Assembly (NCBI GenBank): GCA_039720395.1
Contig: CM077828.1
Location: forward strand, 16,962,264 to 17,026,263
Direction: 5' to 3'
DNA length: 64,000 nucleotides
Source of the DNA: Liquidambar formosana
Taxonomy: Eukaryota > Streptophyta > Magnoliopsida > Saxifragales > Altingiaceae
Shown here in pieces: positions 47,322 through 57,560 of the stretch; within the stretch, counting starts at the first letter, position 1; each line of letters starts with the position of its first letter. The notes beneath the pieces are model-generated. The model made no database searches. It had not been told where the DNA came from and worked only from the letters and a program-made list of their open reading frames with translations. The translations under genes were made by a program, and so were the position numbers.

Positions 47322-48081
47322 CTTTCGGACATGATAGAGGATGAGGTTGGTCGGGGCAAAGGCAGTTAAATTAGAGCGAACTCGTGTTAGATCCACAAAT
47401 CCCACCCGACTCCTTACATTTCAAACAAACATCGCGGTCCGCAAAGTACTGCACCCCAAATCCTTCATCCACAGCATCCATCACTGATGCGGTTCCATTC
47501 AAGACTTGCTCAAGACCCATTTGAGGAACCGGAACTTGGATTTTGATGCTGCACTCATGAACCCCCAACAATTCGTCTGCATAGAAAGCACCCTTCTCTG
47601 CGCCGTTAATCGTGCACTCAAAATTCTTCGGAACCCTCGACGAGACCTCTAACGGGCAACCATAAAATAAGCTGAGGTTTCTGTTGAGGTTTGGATGGAG
47701 GTAAAAGAGATACTGATTCAAAGTGGTGTTAACGAGATTCTGCGGACAACCAGGTCCCGAGAAATCTCTTCGCGCAATCGTCATGGTATAAGCAGATGGA
47801 TTGATATCTAGTACACGGAATGTGAGATTCCCAATATCTATAAGAGGGAAATCATCATCCCGGCACTGGAGCTCGAACGCCCCAGCGCCGCAGGCTCGGA
47901 ATCTACCATTTCCCAAGAAAGGATACCCAATGTTTTTTATTTTGCCGCAATTGAAGGAACGACGGCAAGCCAAAAAGTGATCGTTGTCGACGCAGTAAGA
48001 CGGCGGAAGGGCCATGGAGATGAAGAAGAGGGTGATGAGAGAGTGTAGTAGAAGAGACAGTGGGAAGAGGTGAGCTTCCAT
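47322..48081 (-). pseudogene. Type-B ectodomain exon B2, one nonsense codon
   Basis: Start at ATG 48081 (MEAHLFPLSLLLHSL, a signal peptide to LPPSYC); the reading frame further upstream lacks an ATG. It continues CRRSFNCGKIKNIGYPFLGN, CGAGAFELQC, TMTIARRDF, NLSLFYGCPLEV and NFECTINGAEKGAFYADE to CLKCKESGGICGSNTSSL. There TAA (47371-47373) replaces the Gln codon of the sister copy at 56.9 kb. Beyond it the frame stays open through FNCLCPDQPHPLSCPK to a normal phase-1 donor at 47322. One base change thus separates it from an intact exon. No kinase of its own is found downstream. Confidence 0.82.
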
Positions 48082-48529
48082 TGGAAAAAACTCATGGAAG
48101 AACAATTTGGTGAGAGATGCATGTGGTTTGGGGAGATTGATCTACGGTTTATGACGCATTATAAATATTGAAAGGAAACTGATCGAGAAAAGTCAGAGCA
48201 TCGTTATTTACTCATTTCCTAGCAAATTAAAAGAAATTGAATGGCTCTTTCCTTCAAAATAATTCAAACCAAAAACATCATTTATTTTTGACAAGGAAAG
48301 GCGAGCTTCGTAGAATTTTCACACGAGAGAAAGAGAGAAAGAGGACTTACACTGTAGACGAGTGACTGCAACAGACAAACGAAAAGTACCCTCATTTTAT
48401 TTCCCTATTCAATTGACGCCAACCAAATGGGCCGGGTTTGGGATAAATACACATGATTGGCATGTGGACCATTGTCGGTAGTGGCATCCCCACAAGCATT
48501 TTGATGGGTGGCAACTGGCAAATTTTGGG

Positions 48530-48860
48530 GTTGACGTCCGCAACGCAATGCAGTGCGTAGTGCGATAGCTTAACTTTTGATGCCAGGCAATGGGCCGCTA
48601 TGTTAGCTTGTCCAGACACATGTAAGAATAAACAACATTGGGTATGGTTCTAGCAGCTGAAATGATTCTAGCACCATCACTTTCAAACACAACTACAATA
48701 CTTTTAAGGGGCTGGGCCATGAACACTGCCTAAATGCAGCTTCCATTCCAGGTGAGAGACCCTGAATAGATCTTAATTGCTTTCCAATGATGAATTCTCC
48801 ATGAGAATTACCGCATAAATCTAAGAGAGGCTCGCTTAGAGGTAGGGTTGAAGTCTCTAT
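48530..48860 (-). pseudogene. Degenerate LINE-type RNase H fragment
   Basis: Minus-strand residues of the type WKAIKIYSGSLT, then KSIVVVFESDGARIISAA and finally SGQANIAAHCLAS resemble the C-terminal RNase H (RVT_3) domain of plant L1 elements, in which an AAHxLA stretch closes the domain. Stops and frame changes are frequent. No poly(A) or element end was found, so only a scrap remains. Confidence 0.4.
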
Positions 48861-49703
48861 CTGCATATATTGAACTTGATCAAACCCCTAGGGGCTGCCA
48901 AGCCAAACCAGTTGTGTCTAAGGGCAGAAAAGGAGCAAATGTTCGACCGATTCTACTTCATTGTAGTGCCTAATTTTATTTTTTTTTAAACAAGTAAAAT
49001 TTTGAAAAGGGTACGGTAACAGGAAATAATAGAGCTTATCACATTCCCAATCGAAGGACTTAGCTACAAGGATGAAGCCAGTAATTTAGTTTGGGGGAGA
49101 CGAACATTGTTTGGTTTATACTATATCCTAATTTTTTTTTTTTTTTAAAAATGAAAAAATTTTGGTTCAAAAATTTTCTTTTATCTTGTGATTTTGTTAT
49201 AGAAAAAACTGCAATAATTTATTACCCATTGATTAATCATATTTCAATGGGAAACGTTTGAGAATTGAGAGAGTATTAGGTCTCTCTTAATGGAATGAGA
49301 TATTGAGAGGAATTGTGACTTTTATAGGGAGAAAAAATAAAAAATAAGAGAGGTGAGAAAGAAAAATCAAGAGAAATTTTTTTTAGAAATTCATATAAGT
49401 TTAAGAATAAAATATATATAAAAAGAAAATGAGGTGAGGCGACTGCCCCACCTAATACTCTGGCTTTACCCTCGCCTAGTTAGGTCCCAAAGTAAGACAA
49501 TACATGGGTGAGCTTCGGTAGAACTTGATAAAATTATTAAATATACTGCAAGTTTTGATTAGATTTTTTTTTTTTGGTTATTTAAATGGGATTGTGGCAT
49601 TCACGTGATCTTATTTATGCAAGCAATTGTATATATAGTGCGAGAAAAAAAAAAAGGAAAAAGGGTGGGGGGGGGTGGGGGGAGGGTGGGAAAATATGCA
49701 TAC
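48861..49703. other. Intergenic, no gene seen
   Basis: AT-rich, with T-runs near 49131-49146 and 49563-49575 and a G-rich GGGTGGGGGG patch at 49664-49690. Nothing coding recognised. Confidence 0.5.
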
Positions 49704-50061
49704 CACTTCGACATGTGAGAGAATGAGGCTGGTCGGGGCAAAGGCAGCGAAATTGGAGTGAAGTGGAATCAGATCCACATATCCCACCCGATTCCACACA
49801 TTTCAAACAAATATCGCGGTTCACAGTATACTCTACTTCAAATCCTTCATCCACGGCATCTGGCACTTTTGTGTGCCCATTCCAGATCTGGTCAAAAGCC
49901 ATTTGAGTAACCGGAACTTGGATATTGATGCTGCATGCTCCAAGGTTTGGAGGTTGAATTACCCAATTTTTGGTTTCGTAGAAAGCACCACTTTCCCTAC
50001 CTTCAACTGTGCACTTAAAACTATAGACAACCTTCGACAAGACGTCCAACGGGCAACCATA
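49704..50061 (-). pseudogene. Type-B ectodomain exon B3, 3' half only
   Basis: Open frame from the break at 50061 down to a phase-1 donor at 49704: DVLSKVVYSFKCTVEGRESG, then NWVIQPPNLGACSINIQVPV, CLKCVESGGICGSDSTS and CLCPDQPHSLTCRSG. It is closest to B1 (41600-42338). The 5' half with signal peptide and GUB_WAK_bind start is missing; in its place is the locus flank that elsewhere begins at about 45850. It has no start codon context of its own. Confidence 0.8.
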
Positions 50062-50320
50062 CTAATTTAAGAAAGAAAAAATGATTAGCTTCATATATAT
50101 CTCCGTGGTTGTATAGTTTTGAAGAACAATTTTCCACGTTGACCAGTTCGAGATGGAGTCGAGTGTAGATATTATTAGCCAAAGGCCACTCTTTCATAGA
50201 ACGTAGAAGGTATGGTACCCTTGGAAGGAAAGGAATTAACATCCCACCTTTTACTCAGATAGAGACAGATCATTAATGGAAGCTGCATGCAAAATATTGT
50301 TAAACTGCTTATAAAAAATT
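50062..50320. repeat. Locally duplicated LRK10L flank (copy 2, left part)
   Basis: Matches 45850-46136, starting TAATTTAAGAAAGAAAAAAT and ending with the copia-3 target site. The rest of the copy resumes at 55645. Confidence 0.85.
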
Positions 50321-50325
50321 TCAAG

Positions 50326-50507
50326 TGTTACCGTGTATTGTAACTGTATAAAGTATAGCATAGGCCCCTGTATTGTACAGCTATACCTAGGATTATTCCT
50401 AGCCTAAACTCTATATATAGGTCCCTCATGTACATGAAAGGAACATATCAATAGCAAGGGTTTTAACCCTCTTTTTTCCTTCTCTCTTTCTGTGTTCCAT
50501 CGCAATA
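50326..50507 (+). repeat. copia-3 5' LTR
   Basis: 182 bp from TGTTACCGTG to CATCGCAATA, with a TATA box and a T-rich end. Confidence 0.93.
50411..50420 (+). promoter_or_regulatory. TATA box of the copia-3 LTR promoter
   Basis: CTATATATAG, the plant TATA consensus, about 97 bases before the LTR end. Transcription would start some 30 bases downstream; the 3' LTR has the same motif. Confidence 0.65.
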
Positions 50508-50519
50508 TGGTATCAGAGC
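50508..50519 (+). other. copia-3 primer-binding site (tRNA-iMet)
   Basis: TGGTATCAGAGC directly abuts the 5' LTR. Confidence 0.93.
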
Positions 50520-50796
50520 GGGGTTTGGTCCTCTGAAGTTTTTTTTTTCTCTCCCATTTCCGGTGACGAGCAAGCCGAAGCCTTTTCGCATTTTTCAGGT
50601 ACGTTCTGCACATCACCCAACCTTTGCACCACATCCACTTGCCTCGCCTCTCTCTGCTCTACAAAACGCCGTCAACCAGCTCACCAGAAAGCTCCCCACG
50701 CGCCCACACGCGCCACCACTTTGCAGGCGCGTCAGATCCACACGCACTGTATTCTGCCACGCGCTGCCACGCGCCATCTACACAAGGCCTTCAACG

Positions 50797-51165
50797 CTTA
50801 CGTCAGCAGCGTGTCATCACTGCCACGTCAGCGCCACGTCACTGGCACGTCAGCGCCACGTCACTGCCACGTCAGCGCCACGTCACTGCCACGTCAGCGC
50901 CATGTCACTGCCACGTCAGCACACACCACTGCCACGTCAGCACACACCACTGCCACGTCAGCGCCACGTCAGCACCACGTCACTGCCACGTCAGCGCGCA
51001 CCACTGCCACGTCAGCGCGCACCACTGCCACGTCAACACACCACTGCCACGACAGCGCCACGTCAGCAACCACCACTGCCACGTCAGCGCCACGTCAGTA
51101 CTGCTGTATCAGTCTGCCACGTCAGCACTGCTGCCACGTCAGCACTACTGCCACGTCAGCCCTAC
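50797..51165 (+). repeat. Array of GCCACGTCAGC repeats in the copia-3 leader
   Basis: Irregular short tandem repeats built on GCCACGTCAGC or GCCACGTCAC with 10-20 base spacing. I count 21 exact CACGTCA motifs plus variants. The unit contains the ACGT core in the TGACGTGGC context bound by plant bZIP factors. It lies between the primer site and the gag start, in the untranslated leader. All three plus frames stay open across it simply because the unit lacks stop codons. Confidence 0.88.
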
Positions 51166-51306
51166 TGCATCTGTTTGCTGTTTTTCCTTCATTTTCTCCA
51201 TTTCTGGGCTATTTTCAGCAAACAAACAGTCATTCTTAGGTATTTTTAGCCCTCTGATCTCATTTTTTAGCTCCTTTTTGGCTAATTCTACTCCGAGTGT
51301 GCAGTT

Positions 51307-54300
51307 ATGAGTAACCCAGAGCTTGCTATCAACATCCCTCTGGTCTTAAATGGCCAGAATTATGTTCTCTGGGCTCAAGCCATGTCTGGCTACCTTCGTG
51401 GTCACAAACTCTGGCGAATTGTCACTGGTGATGTCACTGAACCAAAGAAAGGGACAGAAGAACTTGAAGAAAAATTTGTGGATCGTCTTGAAGAGTGGGA
51501 CAGTAAGAATCAAAAGATCATCTCTGCTTTTCGCAGTACCTCTATTCCATCCATTGGTATGCAGTTTGGCCGTTTTGAAACCGCCAAAGCTGCTTGGGAT
51601 TTTCTTGCCGACCGCTACACCACTGCTGGTCTCTCTCATCAGTACCAACTTTTAGATCAACTTCACCGCATGCGTCAAGAACCTGGAGAAGCAATTGACA
51701 TTTTCTACTCCCGGATGCAGGCCTTTTGGGATCAATTGGCCGCTTCAGAACCTACTTGGACCTGTTCTCAGGATGCGGCGAAATTTCTCAGTTACCGAAA
51801 TCAGCAGCGTCTAATCCATTTTCTGATGGCCTTGGATGATGTATTCGAACCTACACGTGCCATTTTGCTTCATCGCACTCCATTACCGACCTTGGAAAGT
51901 GCTGTTTCTGAACTTGTTGCATATGAGACTCGACGCTGTACTCGCCTTCCTCCTTCTACTGAATCTGCTCTTGCAACTCCCTTCTCAACACCGGCCCACA
52001 CTGCTATAGCCACTCCTCCTTCTGGGCGTCCATCTCTATCAGGTTGCAAGTTTTGTCATGCGCCGAACCATACTCTGCTTCACTGTCCTATTCGAGTCTG
52101 CAAGCACTGTTACAAGCGCGGTCCAGGTCATTTCTTAAATGACTGTCCACGCAATCCAAACCCACAACCTCGACATGATCATTCCAGAGGAAATTCATCC
52201 AGGTCTAACAGGTTCAAGCCTCACCATCGTTCCACTACTGCTGCTACTACTGCTGCTGCTACTGAGGACATCTCTCCACCTACCTCTCCCACTTCATCTC
52301 TCTCTAATGCCGATCTCACTGCTCTTCTCAAACAGGTCCTCTCTACTTCTGGTAACCCTCCTCCTACTACTCTCTCCGTCACACCAGGTACTTCCTCTTG
52401 GTATTTTGACTCAGCCTGTTGTAATCATATGACATCTGATCACTCTCTTTTCACTACTCAAGTTCATACTTCTCATCTTCCTCCTATTCATATTGCTGAT
52501 GGCTCTCACATGCATGTTAATCACATTGGACAAATCTCTAACTCCAAAGTGTCTCTCCCTGATACTTATTTCATTCCTCAACTCACTTTAAATCTTATTT
52601 CTGTGGGACAACTTTGTGAACTTGGTCTTAATGTTACCTTTTCTTCTACTGGTTGTATTGTACAGGATCCAAAGACGGGACAGACGCTTGGGACCGGCCG
52701 TAGAGTTGGACGTTTATTTGAATTGGTCAACTTCCACACTCCATCCCACCTTACCTCTCCCGCTCACTCCGCTGCTGCCTCAACTCCTCCCTCTTTAACT
52801 CTTTGGCATGCTCGCTTAGGACATGTTTCCTTCAGTCGTTTACAAAAATTGGCTTCTAGTGGTATTTTGGGCCCTGTAATAAATAAACATGATGATTGTT
52901 TATCTTGTCAGCTCGGTAAACAACCTGCTTTACCTTGTTCCAATAGTGATTCTGTTTCTGATGCCCCATTTGACTTAGTTCATTCTGATATTTGGGGTCC
53001 CTCTCCTACCACCACCATGGGTGGATCCAAGTATTTTGTTATCTTCATTGATGATTATTCTCGCTTTACTTGGATTTATCTTATGCAGCATCGCTCTGAA
53101 CTGAAACAAATTTACTATAACTTTGCCCGCATGATTACCACTCAGTTTTCGCGTCCTATTAAAATCTTTCGTGCAGATAATGCTATGGAGTACCGCGACA
53201 CTGACTTCCTCCAATTTCTTCAACAACAAGGCACCCTTCCTCATCGTTCTTGCCCAGGCACTTCTCAGCAAAATGGTCGCGCCGAACGCAAACATCGTCA
53301 CATTTTGGACACTGTTCGTTCTCTTCTTCTCTCTTCCTCCTGTCCTGAGCATTTTTGGGGAGAAGCTGCTCTCACCGCCGTTTTCACCATCAACCACATT
53401 CCCTCTCCTGTCATTAATAATCAATCTCCCCATGAACGGCTTTATGGTACACCTCCTCACTACAGTACTCTCCGTGTTTTTGGCTGTGCCTGTTTTGTGT
53501 TACTTCAACCACATGAACGTACCAAGCTTCAACCTCGTGCCCGTCTCTGCTGCTTCTTGGGTTATGGGATAGAACACAAAGGCTATAGGTGTTGGGATCC
53601 TATTTCCAAACGTCTTCGTATTTCCCGTCATGTGGTCTTTTGGGAACACAAACTGTTCTCCTCTCTCTCCAAATTTCATCTCCCTTCCTCATCTACCCTT
53701 TCTCTATTCACTAACCCCTCTATTTCTTTATTTCCTGATGATGTTGACACAGGTTCAGATACACCAACTACGGCCCCTCCTGCAGTGCCCGTCCCGCCTG
53801 ACGATCCTGACAATCTCGTTCCCACTCCTCCTCCAGCTCTTCGCCGTTCTACTCGGGTAAGAGAATTGCCAGTCCATCTTCGTGACTTTCATTGTTTCTC
53901 CACTATTCTTTCTCAACATGAGCCTCAATCTTATCGCGAGGCTTGTACTAACCCTCTTTGGTAGCAAGCAATGGATATTGAATTACAGGCTTTACACAAA
54001 ACTCATACTTGGGACTTGGTTGATCTTCCCCTGGGCAAACATGCCATTGGATGTAAATGGGTTTACAAGATCAAGACTCGCTCTGATGGAGCTATTGAAC
54101 GCTATAAGGCTCGCCTCGTTGCCAAAGGCTTTACTCAGGAGTATGGAATTGACTATGAAGAGACCTTTGCTCCTGTCGCCCGTCTTACTTCTGTCAGGAG
54201 TCTCCTAGCTGTGGCCGCTGTCCGCCAATGGGGATTATTTCAGATGGATGTTAAGAATGCATTTCTAAATGGTGATCTTCATGAAGAATTCTACATGCAA

Positions 54301-55449
54301 CCACCTCCTGGGTATGATCATTTACCTAACCAGGTCTGTCACCTCCGTCGCGCCTTGTATGGACTCAAGCAAGCTCCTCGAGCCTGGTTTGCCAAATTCA
54401 GTTCTGTTATTGGAGATTTCGGCTTTACATCTAGTCCCTATGACTCCGCTCTTTTTGTTCGTCAGACTGATCATGGCACCATTCTTTTGCTTCTCTATGT
54501 TGATGATATGATTATCACTGGTGATGATTCTACTGGCATTTCTACTCTGAAACAGTTTCTTAGCCAGCACTTTGAGATGAAGGATCTTGGTTCCCTTAGC
54601 TATTTTTTGGGTCTTGAGATTTCTTCTGATTCTCGGGGATACTATCTTTCTCAGGCCAAGTATGTTTCTGATCTCCTCACCCGTGCTGGTCTTACTGATA
54701 GCAAGACTGCTTCAACTCCTCTCGAGCCTAATGTTCGACTCACTCCTCTAGATGGTACACCTCTCCATGATGCTACCTTGTACCGACAGTTAGTTGGCAG
54801 CCTTGTTTATCTCACTGTTACTCGGCCCGATCTTGCCTATGCAGTACATCTTGTCAGTCAGTTTATGTCTGCTCCTCGCTCTTCTCATTATGCAGCTGTT
54901 CTCCGGATCCTTCGATATATTAAAGGTACCCTATATCATGGTCTTCATTTTTCTGCCGTCTCTTCCCTTGAGTTGCGTGCCTACTCCGACGCTGATTGGG
55001 CCGGTGATCCGACTGACCGCCGTTCTACCACTGGCTACTGTTTCTTTCTTGGCACCTCCCTTATTTCCTGGCGTAGCAAGAAGCAAACTGTCACTGCCCG
55101 CTCTAGCACTGAGGCTGAATATCGTGCTCTCGCCGATACTACCCAAGAACTTCTTTGGCTTCGTTGGCTTCTTACTACTATGGGAGTTCCTCTCCCGACA
55201 GCTACTGTTCTTTACTGAGACAATCGTAGTGCTCTTCAGATTGCTCATAATGATGTATTCCACGAACGCACTAAACATATTGAAATTGATTGTCATTTCA
55301 TTCGTCAGCACATTACCAGTGGCACTGTGCGTCTCCTCTCCGTCTCTTCCACAGATCAGCCTGCAGACATCTTCACCAAATCTCATCCTCCAGGACGCCA
55401 TCTCGATTTAGTTTCCAAACTCAAGTTGGTCTCTACAAACCCTACTTGA
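51307..55449 (+). CDS. copia-3 gag-pol polyprotein, two in-frame stops
   Basis: One frame of 1380 codons. Gag (UBN2-type, NYVLWAQAMSGYLRGHKLW near residues 18-40) is followed by two zinc knuckles (CKFCHAPNHTLLHC at 247-260, then CKHC...GHFLNDC). The protease has DSA (D368). GAG-pre-integrase covers about 495-550. The integrase has D561, D624 and E660, the D-D-35-E spacing of a working enzyme. Reverse transcriptase has YVDD at 1064-1067, and RNase H has YSDADWAGD (from 1226) and STEAEYRAL. Codon 886 is TAG (53962-53964), between integrase and reverse transcriptase, and codon 1304 is TGA (55216-55218) in RNase H. Apart from these the frame is open to TGA at 55447. The start is the first ATG after the repeat leader. 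Because of the stops this copy is probably non-autonomous. Confidence 0.9.
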
Positions 55450-55451
55450 GT

Positions 55452-55462
55452 TTGAGGGGGGG
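55452..55462 (+). other. copia-3 polypurine tract
   Basis: TTGAGGGGGGG-type purine run directly before the 3' LTR. Confidence 0.8.
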
Positions 55463-55644
55463 TGTTACCGTGTATTGTAACTGTATAAAGTATAGCGTAG
55501 GCCCCTGTATTGTACAGCTATACCTAGGATTATTCCTAGCCTAAACTCTATATATAGGTCCCTCATGTACATGAAATGAACATATCAATAGCAAGGGTTT
55601 TAACCCTCTTTTTCCCTTCTCTCTTTCTGTGTTCCATCGCAATA
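55463..55644 (+). repeat. copia-3 3' LTR
   Basis: 182 bp, identical to the 5' LTR except for three positions. Confidence 0.93.
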
Positions 55645-56827
55645 TCAAGAATTCCCACCTCATATGCCATCTTTCAAGTCACTATGACTGAGTTTCTACT
55701 ACGAAATATGAGTGCTCACTCAAAACTACTACCAATTAATCTCACTTGTTTCCTAAAGTAAGCCCATGTAATTGTTACGAGGATACCGCCACGTTTTTTC
55801 ACGGCTTATTGATAACTTATGTTCACTAGCTATAAAATAAATTAGTTAATTTTGCTAAGCAGAGTTTTTTAATTAAAAAGGTTGAGTTGAATACGATCCT
55901 AATTATCCTCGGGTTTTATCATTGCAAAGTCTTCACTCTCTAGACGTGAACTTACAGCTTCACACGGTGAGCCAAAACTTTTATGCTCTCTCTTGGCCAA
56001 GCTTATTAATAAAACCCCGACGGCTCATTTGTAGGTTTGAAACTATAACCCTAAGTTTGAAACATTTTTATATTTTGAAATTTCGTTCACAATTTGGTCA
56101 GAGCCAATAGTATTGCAACTTAATATAGTATAACCCTTAATTAGTTAATAAAGAGAGAAGCATTACCAGGAGAACATGAATCACAGACGAATATATAGGG
56201 GCATAAAACTTGCCGGCATTGGAGAGACTGAACTTTCACTCTATTTGCCAAATTTTACTATTTTGCTGGTTTGGAAAGTCCAATTGATCTAGTATTTTGG
56301 GGTGGATTGAGAACATTGGTAGTATTTCCCTGAGGGTCTATTCGTTTCACAGGAATTAGGGGTGGCAATTGCAAAGTCTCGGAATTTAAAAAAAAGGCAT
56401 GTTCACTTTGTTTAAAACATGGGATTTTAATTTCTCGGAAGATCTGAACTCTTATAATCTGTGGGAGATTCAAAGTTTTCCTAACAAGGCAGAAGATCTT
56501 ACTGTTCCTCCCCCTTATAAATAAGCTAGGAGCACACTATCTACTAACCGTTATTGGTAATTATGAGATATTAATTATAGAGAAGCTTATAATTGATCTT
56601 GTTCCTTCAATGCATATCTATCCACAAGGGGCCTAATTTAATTAAAGAGACCATTCTGATCTTGCAATCATCCACTATCTCCTAACTATGAGACCTCTAG
56701 GGATGTTTTATGGTCATTAGACCTCTATGACTAGAACAATAGATATGTATCACTAAATATGGCAGAAAATATTTTTTCAAGGGTATAGTGGGAGCGAAAA
56801 TAAGAAAAGTGGGGGAGATATGCATAC
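55645..56827. repeat. Locally duplicated LRK10L flank (copy 2, right part)
   Basis: Resumes the flank interrupted by copia-3 and matches 46132-47321, including the ATGGCCCATTTGTAGGT-like and CTCCCCCTTATAAATA segments, up to the end of exon B4. No gene. Confidence 0.82.
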
Positions 56828-57560
56828 GTTTTGGACATGTTAGCGCATGAGGTTGGTCAGGGCAAAGGCAGTTAAATTGGAGGATTTGGAGCGAACTCGT
56901 GTTAGATCCACAAATCCCACCCGACTCCATACATTTCAAACAAACATCGCGGTCCGCAGAGTACTCCACCCCAAATCCTTCATCCACAGCATCCGTCACT
57001 AATGCGGTTCCATTCAAGACTTGCTCAAGACCCATTCTAGGAACCGGAACTTGGATTTTGATGCTGCATTCATCAACCCCCAATAATTCGTATGCATAGA
57101 AAGCACCCTTCTCTGCACCGTTAATTGTGCACTCAAAATTATTCAGAACCCTCAACGAGACCTCCAATGGGAAAGTTGACGTTTCTGGTAAGGTTTGGAC
57201 CTCATGGCAGTAGAAGAGATACTTATTCAGAGTGGCGTTTACGGGATTCTGCGGACAACTGAGTGCCCAGAAATCTGTTCGCGCAATCGTCTTGGTATAA
57301 GCAGATGGATTGATATATAGTACACGGAATGTGAGATTCCCAATATCTATAAGAGGGAAACCATCATCCCGGCTGGCACCGGAGCTCGAACGCCTCGCAA
57401 CCGCAGGCTCGAAGTCTACCATTTCCCAAGAATGGAAACCCAATGCATTGTTTGTATTGTGCCACAATTGAAGGAACGACTGCGTGCCAAAAAGTGTTCC
57501 TCGTCGTCGACGCAGTGAGACGGGGGAAGGGCAATGGAGATAAAGAAGAGGGTGATGATA

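Larger units (their letters stand above)
50326..55644 (+). mobile_element. Ty1-copia LTR retrotransposon (copia-3), young and nearly intact
   Basis: 5319 bp with 182-bp LTRs, a tRNA-iMet primer site, a long leader, one gag-pol frame and a polypurine tract. The 5-bp target duplication TCAAG is at 50321-50325 and 55645-55649. Hand count gives 3 differences between the LTRs (~1.6%). The duplicated flank at 46132-46136 preserves the empty site. It is the only copia element here whose domains are all present in one frame, apart from two stop codons. Confidence 0.95.

Noticed and set aside
50797..51165. Short regularly repeated units considered as a CRISPR-like array
   Set aside because: Spacing is irregular, spacers are repeats themselves, there are no cas genes and the host is a plant; it is a simple-sequence leader of a retrotransposon.
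50563..51310. Three overlapping plus-strand open frames of 170-230 codons rich in His, Ser, Thr and Ala
   Set aside because: They are open only because the GCCACGTCAGC repeat lacks stops in any frame; they lie in the copia-3 untranslated leader before the real gag start.
52975..53460. 161-codon minus-strand frame within copia-3
   Set aside because: Antisense shadow of the integrase coding region with no similarity of its own.
53962..53964. TAG between integrase and reverse transcriptase as programmed readthrough
   Set aside because: A second stop (TGA) further on and the lack of a known readthrough context make mutation the simpler reading; kept only as a checkable alternative.
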